Program-made: the position numbers and the translations under genes
Part shown: piece after piece, positions 1 to 6,159 of the stretch
Layout of the letters: each line of letters starts with the position of its first letter
Position numbering within the stretch: the first letter of the stretch is position 1
Notes under the pieces: model-generated
The model's database searches: none
Told to the model about the DNA's origin: nothing
The model's input: only the letters and a program-made list of their open reading frames with translations
Assembly (NCBI GenBank): GCA_910584805.1
Contig: CAJUCB010000006.1
Location: 25,694-47,885 of the forward strand
Source: an uncultured Oscillospiraceae bacterium
GTDB taxonomy: Bacteria; Bacillota; Clostridia; Oscillospirales; Oscillospiraceae
Direction: 5' to 3'
Length of the DNA: 22,192 nucleotides

Positions 1-111
1 CGGATCGACCGCTGCGTTACAAGGCTAGACTTGGCCCTGTAGGTCAAAATTATTATGTCATGTAGTATAATACCAGGGGAAATAATAGTCAATAGTTCGA
101 TTTGAGAAGAA

Positions 112-150
112 AAGAGCCAACTGATCCGAATAGAAGATCAGTTGGCTCTT
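112..150 (-). terminator. Rho-independent terminator of rubrerythrin
   Basis: A perfect 15-bp inverted repeat (112-126 with 136-150) encloses a 9-nt loop. Read on the minus strand it is followed by the T-rich stretch TTCTTCTC, as expected of an intrinsic terminator about 100 nt after the rubrerythrin stop codon. The plus-strand side has only CTTCTTAT after the stem, so it may also weakly stop transcription entering from the left edge. Bases 1-111 and 151-250 hold nothing I can support as a gene. Confidence 0.8.
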
Positions 151-250
151 CTTATAAAACACTTTGTCAAAGTAATAGGAGTGGAGAGGACGGAATACTC
201 CGGTAAAGCTTACTTTGTATTTTTTGCTTATGATACATATTATATAGTAT

Positions 251-796
251 TTATACGTAATATTCCGCGTATTCAAAGGAGCCAATGGCCCCGCAGGTGT
301 CGCAGACGTCGGGGCGGGTTTCAAACAGCGCACCGCAGAACTGACAGCGATAGCCCTCTTTTTTCTCCATGGGTTCCGGAGTGGCAGCGGCTTTTTCTGC
401 CGGCGTACCCAGCTTGGTCAACAGGGTCATGAAGCGCTTTTCGTGGCTGCGCTCAATGGCGGCGACCTTTTCAAACATGGCAGCCAAATCCTCCAAGCCA
501 TCCTCACGGGCTTGACGGGCGAAGTCTGGGTACATATCGTGCCACTCCATGTACTCACCCTGGGCGGATTGCATGAGGCATTCCTTTGTGTCCGTGGGCT
601 TGCCGAAAATCTGCTCGAACCAGAACTTGGCGTGCATCATTTCGTTTTTTGCCATTTGTTCAAAGGCTACGGCAACGTCTTCGTTCCCATTATCCCGCGC
701 CACTTGGGCAAAAAATGTGTACTTGTTACGGGCGATGGATTCCCCGGCCAGTGCCTTTTGAAGATTTTCAGCTGTTTTTGTATGCTCTAATCCCAT
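251..796 (-). CDS. rbr: Rubrerythrin (diiron peroxidase)
   Basis: Rubrerythrin of 181 residues, a cytoplasmic non-haem iron protein that reduces hydrogen peroxide in anaerobes using electrons from rubredoxin or NADH systems. Residues 1-140 form the ferritin-like four-helix domain, with Glu19 and two ExxH motifs (Glu52-His55 and Glu115-His118) as diiron ligands. Residues 149-181 form the rubredoxin-like domain with Cys151, Cys154, Cys165 and Cys168 in two CxxC pairs. Length and domain order match the classic family. The start ATG follows a GGAGG box 9 nt upstream. The gene has its own consensus promoter at 863-891 and its own terminator at 112-150, so it is monocistronic. A hairpin occupies the 5' leader. 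Oxidative-stress function is known for the family and inferred here; no PerR box was recognised. Confidence 0.95.
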   Translation of the reverse strand: MGLEHTKTAENLQKALAGESIARNKYTFFAQVARDNGNEDVAVAFEQMAKNEMMHAKFWFEQIFGKPTDTKECLMQSAQGEYMEWHDMYPDFARQAREDGLEDLAAMFEKVAAIERSHEKRFMTLLTKLGTPAEKAAATPEPMEKKEGYRCQFCGALFETRPDVCDTCGAIGSFEYAEYYV

Positions 797-825
797 GATA
801 ACATACCTCCTATAAGTTCAAGTTT

Positions 826-853
826 CGGAAGGGCCCATCTAAAGGCCCCTCCG
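826..853 (-). promoter_or_regulatory. Stem-loop at the 5' end of the rubrerythrin mRNA
   Basis: Ten-base arms at 826-835 and 844-853 pair around an 8-nt loop. In the minus-strand RNA every position pairs, with one G-U wobble; in the plus-strand RNA the same position is an A-C mismatch, which favours function in the rubrerythrin transcript. The predicted start site (about 856) lies only a few bases ahead of the stem. A hairpin at the very 5' end is a known way to protect mRNA in Bacillota. On the plus strand it is followed by five Ts, so it could alternatively act as a plus-strand terminator, but no plus-strand gene ends here. Confidence 0.5.
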
Positions 854-862
854 CTTTTTGCT

Positions 863-891
863 ATTATAGCATATGGAGGCGGGATTGTCAT
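863..891 (-). promoter_or_regulatory. Sigma-A promoter of rubrerythrin
   Basis: On the minus strand, ATGACA (886-891) and a perfect TATAAT (863-868) are separated by 17 bp. The -35 box overlaps the stop codon of the zinc-ribbon gene upstream. The distance to the rubrerythrin ATG gives a leader of about 60 nt. Confidence 0.75.
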
Positions 892-1388
892 ATCATTTTC
901 CAGCCGGAGGGATGTTTCTCTCCACTGGCCAGTGCCCCGGCCCTCTGCACGTTCTTCCCGCGCCCAGCACACACTGGGCACCCTGTCTTTTGCTTCCGGG
1001 CGCGGGAGTAGACCACGGCTTTCCAAACATGCCCTTCTGGACATACCCACCAGACCTTCCGCCGGCTCCCGGTGGTTACATCTTTGGGGGTCAGTGTACC
1101 GTTGAGGCTGGGGTGCCACTGGGCTGCCAGGGCTGGATACTGGGAGGCCAGGTCGTTCTCCCCGGGCCATGCCCGTTTCCCAGCACAGTAAGGGCAACCA
1201 CTGCCGCTGGTGCGGACATACACCGCCGCCGCCCAGTGGTGGCCCTTTTCACAGGTCCACCATACCGTCTGCTTGCTGCCGTAGGAGAGGCCGGTGGGGG
1301 TTAGGCGCCCGTTTTTTTCCAGGTCCCACTGCTGAAGCAGGCTTTCCCGCCTGTGCTCTACACAGTAATCATATAGTGTTTTCTTCAT
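888..1388 (-). CDS. Two-repeat zinc-ribbon protein (DUF4379-like)
   Basis: A 166-residue soluble protein built of two copies of a probable zinc-ribbon/treble-clef unit. Copy 1 (about 20-70) has the pattern vwWxCxxGHxW followed by CPYC, giving Cys46, His50, Cys65 and Cys68. Copy 2 (about 90-142) repeats it with Cys116, His120, Cys137 and Cys140, each copy preceded by a W...NG.LTP stretch. This pattern matches the family named DUF4379 (zinc-ribbon domain), often found alone or fused to nuclease-like domains; its function is unknown. No nuclease or membrane segment is visible here. The ATG has a GGGAGA ribosome site and a leader of about 140 nt. The promoter is overlaid by three palindromes and faces a small XRE regulator, so tight repression is likely. 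Nucleic-acid binding is inferred from the fold only. Confidence 0.75.
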   Translation of the reverse strand: MKKTLYDYCVEHRRESLLQQWDLEKNGRLTPTGLSYGSKQTVWWTCEKGHHWAAAVYVRTSGSGCPYCAGKRAWPGENDLASQYPALAAQWHPSLNGTLTPKDVTTGSRRKVWWVCPEGHVWKAVVYSRARKQKTGCPVCAGRGKNVQRAGALASGEKHPSGWKMI

Positions 1389-1513
1389 CGGCTTCTCCCT
1401 GGAACGGTTGTTTCAGCGTGTTAGGTGGGAAGACTCCCGGGAATGTCCCTGTATGATCCCGTTCCTTTTTGCAAAACATAAAAGGGGTAGACCGTCCATT
1501 GGTTGGTTGGTTT

Positions 1514-1580
1514 TAGCCATATATGGCTACTCTTGATTATATAGCCACATGTGGCAAAAGTCAAGGTGGCCATATATGGC
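1514..1580. promoter_or_regulatory. Array of three palindromic operators
   Basis: Three near-identical perfect palindromes with core GCCAYATRTGGC lie at 1514-1529 (16 bp, TAGCCATATATGGCTA), 1544-1555 (GCCACATGTGGC) and 1569-1580 (GCCATATATGGC). Centres are 28 and 25 bp apart. They sit downstream of, between, and upstream of the -10 and -35 boxes of the minus-strand promoter, and end about 45-60 bp before the XRE gene on the plus strand. The most economical reading is that the adjacent XRE regulator binds them and represses the zinc-ribbon gene and itself; the binding protein is inferred. Confidence 0.75.
1536..1564 (-). promoter_or_regulatory. Consensus promoter of the zinc-ribbon gene
   Basis: On the minus strand TTGACT (1559-1564) and TATAAT (1536-1541) are separated by exactly 17 bp, and that spacer contains the middle palindrome (1544-1555). 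The expected start site, about 1529, falls at the edge of the first palindrome. Such a strong promoter so fully covered by operators would be shut unless the repressor is released. Confidence 0.8.
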
Positions 1581-1625
1581 TAGAATGGCATTTTTTTGCA
1601 TGTTTCATGGTAATGTTAGGTAAAA

Positions 1626-1862
1626 GTGGGTGATAGCTTGGGAATGTATAGACGTCTGAGAGACCTACGAGAAGACAATGAACTGACACAACAAGACGTT
1701 GCGGGGATTTTAGGGACCTCGCCCCAATATTATCAAAAATATGAATCTGGCGTCCGGCCGATCCCTGTGGAACGGTTGGAGATTCTTGCGGATTACTATA
1801 AAACGTCTACAGATTATCTATTGGGACGCACACCGGTGCGGGAACCATATCCTAAGCGGTAA
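1626..1862 (+). CDS. Small XRE-family HTH transcriptional regulator
   Basis: A protein of 78 residues (from GTG 1626) or 72 residues (from ATG 1644) consisting almost only of a Cro/CI-type helix-turn-helix domain: LRDLRED...LTQQDVAGILG, then SPQYYQKYESGVRPIP as the recognition helix region, then LEILADYYKTSTDYLLG. This is the usual single-domain XRE layout. I favour ATG 1644, because GGTGAT, complementary to the 16S 3' end, lies 9 nt before it and the HTH alignment starts there; the GTG start has only a weak AGG. No plus-strand promoter is obvious. Its position beside three palindromes suggests it binds them and controls the divergent zinc-ribbon gene. An isolated regulator serving other genes is possible. 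Confidence 0.85.
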   Translation: MGDSLGMYRRLRDLREDNELTQQDVAGILGTSPQYYQKYESGVRPIPVERLEILADYYKTSTDYLLGRTPVREPYPKR

Positions 1863-1870
1863 TAGAAAAG

Positions 1871-1915
1871 ACACAGCGCGAACGGCCTCCGAGAGGAAGT
1901 CAGTTCGCGCTGTGT
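1871..1915 (-). terminator. Terminator between XRE gene and SLH-protein gene
   Basis: A perfect 13-bp inverted repeat (1871-1883 with 1903-1915) has a 19-nt loop. On the minus strand it is followed by CTTTTCTATT, so it serves the SLH-protein gene that stops at 1968. It also begins 9 nt after the XRE stop codon and may stop that transcript from the other side, though the plus-strand tail is poor in T. Confidence 0.7.
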
Positions 1916-1967
1916 TGATGTGTGCGGTTCTGTACGGAGCATTCCTGAGACAGAATATGACCAAGCA

Positions 1968-4298
1968 TCAAAATAGTGCATATTTTTGGCAGAAGCGTTG
2001 GAGGATTGCGGCCATTTCTGCCCGGGTGGTGGAGGCGGTGGGGTCTAAGATTTGGTCAGACTTTCCTGAAATCAGGCCCACAGCATTGGCCCAGGAGAGG
2101 GCATCCATGGCATAGTCGCTGATCTGGTTCCGGTCAGCAAACTGTACCAGGTTTCCCCGAGCGGAGACGTCAAAATTTTTATAGGCGGCGTAACGGTACA
2201 GGATGGTGGCCAACTGCTGCCGGGAGAGGTTGTCCTCGGGGCCGAAGGACTCTGGGGTGTAGCCGCTGGCAATGCCATACCAGGAGGCCCAGGAGACGGG
2301 GGCGGCGTAATATGCGGAGGGAGGCACATCGGCATAGTGGGATTGGCTGCTGGCGGGGGGTTCCCCATCTGTGCGGTAGAGGATGGTGACCATCATCCCT
2401 CGGGTGGTGGTGTCGTTGGGGGAAAAGCTGTTTTGGCTGGTGCCCACCATGAGGCCGTTTTGACAGACGAAGGCAACACTGTTTGAGAACCAATCGCTGG
2501 CCTGTACATCAGAGAATGTGGGGCCGTCTACCTGATTTGGGGGCTTGGTGGCGAAGGAGGCGGTTATGGTGACAGGGCCGCCTGGCATAGAGAAGACATA
2601 GCGGCCGTTCCCCTTGTCAGCGACCACCAGTTGGATGCCTTGATAGTTGACCGTAGGCGTTCCTGGGACAAAGCCCTCCTTGGCGATGGCGGTGAGGGTC
2701 ACAGTGGCCCCCTCCTGCGCACTTTGATGGCTGGCAGAGAGGGTCCCGTTTGCAGCCTGGTGGATGGTAATGGGGAAATCCTTCACTTCTTGGATGGTCA
2801 ACCTGCCCACAATGTAGGTGATATCCCCTTGATAGTTCCCCCCGGCCGGGGCTTCCGCCCCCACAGGATGGATGGCGACGGTTCCGGGCTTGCTGGTGTC
2901 TGGGGTGGAGGCATAGACCAGGGTAGGGAGGGTGCGGAGCTGGTCATTGCCCACTAGGCCGGAGATTTTGTAGTCCGCATGGGTGAGGCTGGGGGCAGCT
3001 TCGCCCACTTTGATGGTTTTGTTGGCCGCTGTAATGGTGAGCTTGGCGGGGTTCACCGTGATAACCTTTGCGTCAGACTGCTGCATTTGATATGTTTTGT
3101 CCCCGGCCTTGTAGGCGGTGACCCAGACCGTCCCCACCCGGGCGGCCTGGAGCCTGCCGTTTTGGTCAATGGTCCCGCTGCCCGTGCCGCCAGTGATGGC
3201 GTAGGTCACGGCACCGCTGCCAGAACCGCCCACGACGCCTAAGTCGAGGCGCTCCCCGTAAACAATAGCGCTGCTGCCGGTGACAACTAGCGGGTCCTGC
3301 CGCTTGGTCCCCGTTTCCGTATTGTCCCCGGGCTCCACGGGCTTTGTGTCGTCAGGGTCTTGCGTGCCGTCCCCGGGAGTGGGAGGGTTGGGTTTATCCG
3401 CAGAGTCTGTAGTAATTGTTACAGTGATATAACCATATCCACTGTTATACTCAGAAATCCCGTCGTTATTTATATCAAGTGGGTGAATATACACTTCTAC
3501 TCTTGCTTGCCCAGTTTCCGTGCCAGAGGATAGGATGCCTTGGTTGAGCTGGCACCCGTTTGCGTCAACGGGATCCATCAGGAAGTTAAGCCGCTCGTCT
3601 CCTATGTACCCGGATACCAGGGTTTTTAGGTCCAGGCGTTTGCCGCCAGTTTTGAGTTCGGCGTGTGTTTTAATTTGCGGTTCTACTGGGGTGATGGAGC
3701 CACAATTTTTCAGAGTAATCGTGTTTTCTGGTAAAAGATAGTTTCCTTTATCTGGCCCGGAGAGCTTCAAGCCATCAATGATAATATCTTTTTCAGTGCC
3801 AACATAGCGGCTGTTATACTTGGCGGAGTCATAGGTTATGGTAATACTATCTTCTTTTTCGCTTTCTTGATCGACCAATGGCGAGATGGCTTTTAAGTGT
3901 GGATAGGCGCTGGCATTCCCATCATATATTTTATCGCATGAGCTAGTAGCCAGAGTCACGCCGCTTAAGGGATACGGAGTGATTTCGTAACTTATTGTTG
4001 CAGTACCGGTATAATTTCCTTTTCCGCTTATGGTGATAGAGTAGATGCCCACGTTTTTCCCAGCATTGTACGTTGTATCGTAGTTTGCTGGGTCCAGGTC
4101 CTCCCCGTTGAGCATGACAATGAAATCGGGGATCCATTTGCTGCCATCATATACATGGATGTTGCTTCCTAAAAATTGAATATCGGCATTTGAAATAGAA
4201 TTTTCTTGTGCCTTAACTGATGTAGAAAAGGAGAATAGGATAAAAACGGCAAGGAAGGATACAGAAAAACTAAAGGTTTTCGACAGGTTGATTTTCAT
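1968..4298 (-). CDS. Secreted SLH-domain surface protein with MBG/YDG domains
   Basis: A 776-residue exported protein. Residues 1-30 are a signal peptide, with cleavage likely after SVKA. About 35-107 is an Ig-like module ending in GKGNYTGTATISYEITP; 108-205 resembles a YDG domain (KIYDGN ... GNYLLPENTITL). A Pro/Asp-rich linker spans 301-335, then an Ig-like module to about 418, an MBG-type module (PAKLTITAANKTIKVG) to about 503 and a bacterial-repeat module to 585. Three S-layer homology repeats follow at about 593-645, 655-705 and 720-772; such repeats usually anchor proteins to pyruvylated cell-wall polymer. No catalytic domain is recognised, so an adhesive or structural role is inferred. 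The first 300 codons are AT-rich and the rest GC-rich. The ATG follows a GAGAGGT ribosome site. The gene is monocistronic with its own promoter and terminator. Confidence 0.88.
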   Translation of the reverse strand: MKINLSKTFSFSVSFLAVFILFSFSTSVKAQENSISNADIQFLGSNIHVYDGSKWIPDFIVMLNGEDLDPANYDTTYNAGKNVGIYSITISGKGNYTGTATISYEITPYPLSGVTLATSSCDKIYDGNASAYPHLKAISPLVDQESEKEDSITITYDSAKYNSRYVGTEKDIIIDGLKLSGPDKGNYLLPENTITLKNCGSITPVEPQIKTHAELKTGGKRLDLKTLVSGYIGDERLNFLMDPVDANGCQLNQGILSSGTETGQARVEVYIHPLDINNDGISEYNSGYGYITVTITTDSADKPNPPTPGDGTQDPDDTKPVEPGDNTETGTKRQDPLVVTGSSAIVYGERLDLGVVGGSGSGAVTYAITGGTGSGTIDQNGRLQAARVGTVWVTAYKAGDKTYQMQQSDAKVITVNPAKLTITAANKTIKVGEAAPSLTHADYKISGLVGNDQLRTLPTLVYASTPDTSKPGTVAIHPVGAEAPAGGNYQGDITYIVGRLTIQEVKDFPITIHQAANGTLSASHQSAQEGATVTLTAIAKEGFVPGTPTVNYQGIQLVVADKGNGRYVFSMPGGPVTITASFATKPPNQVDGPTFSDVQASDWFSNSVAFVCQNGLMVGTSQNSFSPNDTTTRGMMVTILYRTDGEPPASSQSHYADVPPSAYYAAPVSWASWYGIASGYTPESFGPEDNLSRQQLATILYRYAAYKNFDVSARGNLVQFADRNQISDYAMDALSWANAVGLISGKSDQILDPTASTTRAEMAAILQRFCQKYALF

Positions 4299-4354
4299 AA
4301 TGGTGACCTCTCTTTCTGGTAGTCATATTAGGCTTCTGTCGTACTATGTTCATA

Positions 4355-4384
4355 ATTTTACCACAAAAAATTGACATTTTCCAA
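4355..4384 (-). promoter_or_regulatory. Probable promoter of the SLH-protein gene
   Basis: Minus-strand TTGGAA (4379-4384) and TAAAAT (4355-4360) with an 18-bp spacer, about 57 bp ahead of the ATG. The boxes are reasonable but not perfect. The divergent RNA-methyltransferase promoter begins 38 bp further on. Confidence 0.5.
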
Positions 4385-4421
4385 CGAAGTTCGACATATT
4401 AAAACAGAAAGAAGAAAGGGT

Positions 4422-4450
4422 TTGCCAAAGCAGGAAAAAACAGGTATAAT
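4422..4450 (+). promoter_or_regulatory. Sigma-A promoter of the RNA methyltransferase gene
   Basis: TTGCCA (4422-4427) and a perfect TATAAT (4445-4450) are separated by 17 bp, 60 bp before the ATG at 4511. Confidence 0.75.
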
Positions 4451-4510
4451 CTCTTGGCGGAGGGGAACACCCTCCTTGGATGCTAGGCCCCGAAAGAGAG
4501 AGGAACGAGA

Positions 4511-5647
4511 ATGGAGAAATTGACCTTTGTGATCCCAACCTTGTTGGGTGTGGAAGGGCTCACCGCCGACGAGCTGCGGCGTTTGGAGATGGAGGATGTC
4601 CGCGTGGAAAATGGCCGGGTATTCTGCCAAGGAACCCCGAAAGATATCCCCCGGCTGAACCTGAACCTGCGGACAGGGGAGCGGGTTCTTTTGCTGTTGG
4701 GCAGCTTCCCAGCCCAGAGCTTTGACCAGCTCTTTGAGGGGACAAAGGCCTTGCCCTGGGAAGCGGTGATCCCGGCAGATGGGGCGTTTCCGGTGAAGGG
4801 GTTCAGCCTGAATTCCGCACTGCACAGTGTCCCCGCCTGTCAGTCTATTGTGAAAAAGGCGGTGGCGGTCCGCCTGGGGGAGCGCTTCCATCGGGAGACC
4901 TTGCCGGAGACAGGGAGCCTTTACCAGATACAGTTCTCTATCATGAAGGATGTTGCTTCTCTGATGTTGGATACCACCGGCCCAGGCCTGTATAAGCGGG
5001 GCTACCGGGCCACAGGGGTGGCTGCACCCCTGCGGGAGACCTTGGCCGCGGCCCTGGTGTTACTCTCTGGCTACCGGGGGCGTGACCCCTTCTGTGACCC
5101 CTTCTGCGGCTCAGGTACCATTGTGATCGAGGCGGCATTGATCGCCAAGAACCGGGCGCCGGGGCTGAACCGCAGCTTTTCCGCTCAGCGGTGGGCTTGG
5201 CTGCCGTCCAGCGTCTGGGTGGACGGGGCAGGGGAGGCCATGGACCGGGAATACGACGGGGTGTACGATATTTGGGGTGGTGATATTGACCCCCAGGCCA
5301 TTGCCATTGCCCAGGGCAATGCCATCAAGGCGGATGTAGAGGACTTGGTCCGCTTTACCCAGGCGGATGCCCGGAAATTCTCCCGCCAGGAGCCCTATGG
5401 CCGCATTGTCTGTAATCCACCCTATGGGGAACGCCTGATGGAACGCCAGGAGGCGGAACAACTCTACCAGGATTTTGGCAAAACAACCTTGGGACTGCCA
5501 AAAGGCTGGAAGCTCCATCTGCTTTCTTCCCACACGGAATTTGAACGGAGCTTTGGGCGAAGTGCCGATAAGAAACGGAAACTATACAATGGAATGCTGA
5601 AGTGCGACCTGTTTCAATATGGAGTGAAACGGCCTCGTAAGCCTTGA
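4511..5647 (+). CDS. RlmL/YpsC-type 23S rRNA guanine-N2 methyltransferase
   Basis: A 378-residue class I SAM-dependent RNA methyltransferase. Residues about 1-155 form the N-terminal ferredoxin-like plus THUMP RNA-binding region; about 165-375 form the Rossmann methylase. SAM-binding motif I is DPFCGSGT (196-203), an acidic GDIDPQA stretch (257-263) is motif II, and the catalytic NPPYGERL (302-309) is the NPPY motif IV of N2-guanine methylases. This matches the single-domain half of E. coli RlmL (m2G2445) and B. subtilis YpsC; the target is inferred from the family. A GAGAGGAACGAG sequence provides the ribosome site. The gene stands alone behind its own promoter, with the stress-regulated groES operon starting about 100 bp after its stop. 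No convincing terminator is seen in between, so some read-through into groES is possible. Confidence 0.9.
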   Translation: MEKLTFVIPTLLGVEGLTADELRRLEMEDVRVENGRVFCQGTPKDIPRLNLNLRTGERVLLLLGSFPAQSFDQLFEGTKALPWEAVIPADGAFPVKGFSLNSALHSVPACQSIVKKAVAVRLGERFHRETLPETGSLYQIQFSIMKDVASLMLDTTGPGLYKRGYRATGVAAPLRETLAAALVLLSGYRGRDPFCDPFCGSGTIVIEAALIAKNRAPGLNRSFSAQRWAWLPSSVWVDGAGEAMDREYDGVYDIWGGDIDPQAIAIAQGNAIKADVEDLVRFTQADARKFSRQEPYGRIVCNPPYGERLMERQEAEQLYQDFGKTTLGLPKGWKLHLLSSHTEFERSFGRSADKKRKLYNGMLKCDLFQYGVKRPRKP

Positions 5648-5727
5648 ATACAGAGGATTTTGGCCGTATTTCTCTAAAGTGCACAAAAAAAGAATGGAAT
5701 TTTCTCCCCATTTCAGAAGTTTCCATG

Positions 5728-5756
5728 TTGCAGAATCCCAGCGGGAAGGGTATTAT
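5728..5756 (+). promoter_or_regulatory. Promoter of groES-groEL
   Basis: TTGCAG (5728-5733) and TATTAT (5751-5756) are separated by 17 bp; an overlapping TATAAT at 5754-5759 gives an alternative -10 with a long spacer. The start site should fall near 5763, directly before the CIRCE operator. Confidence 0.65.
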
Positions 5757-5766
5757 AATACTTGAC

Positions 5767-5793
5767 TTAGCACTCAGGATAAAAGAGTGCTAA
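5767..5793 (+). promoter_or_regulatory. CIRCE operator (HrcA binding site)
   Basis: A perfect match to the CIRCE element: TTAGCACTC (5767-5775), a 9-nt spacer, and GAGTGCTAA (5785-5793). In Bacillota HrcA binds this site and represses groESL until heat or misfolded protein titrates GroEL. It lies at the expected transcription start, the usual place. hrcA itself is not in the window. Confidence 0.97.
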
Positions 5794-5841
5794 ACCGGAA
5801 CTTGTGAAAGATTTTTTGAATGATATAAGGAGGAGCGCAAA

Positions 5842-6129
5842 ATGACTCTGAAACCTCTGGCTGACCGTGTTGTCATCAAACGCCTGGAAGCGGAAGAAAC
5901 CACCAAGGGGGGCATCATCCTCACCGCAGCATCCAAGGAGAAGCCCGACATGTCCATCGTGGTTGCAGTAGGCCCCGGCGGCCTGGTGGATGGCAAGGAA
6001 GTGAAGATGATTCTCAAGCCCGGTGATAAGGTGATCACCAGCAAGTACATGGGCACCGACGTGAAGGTGGACGGCGAAGAGCTGACCATCGTGAAGCAGA
6101 GCGACATCGTCGCTGTTGTGGAAGACTGA
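5842..6129 (+). CDS. groS: Co-chaperonin GroES
   Basis: GroES of 95 residues, the heptameric lid of the GroEL folding chamber in the cytoplasm. It starts with the family pattern LKPLADRVVIKRLEAEETTKGG; the mobile loop that docks onto GroEL is the ETTKGGIILTAASKEKP region (about 19-36), and the conserved GDKVITSKYMGTDV segment follows. Length is typical. The ATG has a strong AAGGAGGAG site. It is first in a two-gene operon with groEL 30 bp downstream, controlled by the CIRCE element ahead of it. Confidence 0.98.
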   Translation: MTLKPLADRVVIKRLEAEETTKGGIILTAASKEKPDMSIVVAVGPGGLVDGKEVKMILKPGDKVITSKYMGTDVKVDGEELTIVKQSDIVAVVED

Positions 6130-6159
6130 TCCTCTAAAATCGAAAGGAGTTACTATACT

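Noticed and set aside
1..63. Open frame from the left edge to a TAG at 61-63 that could be the tail of a plus-strand gene
   Set aside because: Only 20 codons are visible, two other frames are also open for 9-13 codons, and nothing in the residues identifies a family.
203..250. Promoter-like AT-rich boxes on the plus strand just after the rubrerythrin stop
   Set aside because: They would transcribe antisense into rubrerythrin, there is no plus-strand gene to serve, and AT-rich 3' untranslated DNA readily mimics such boxes.
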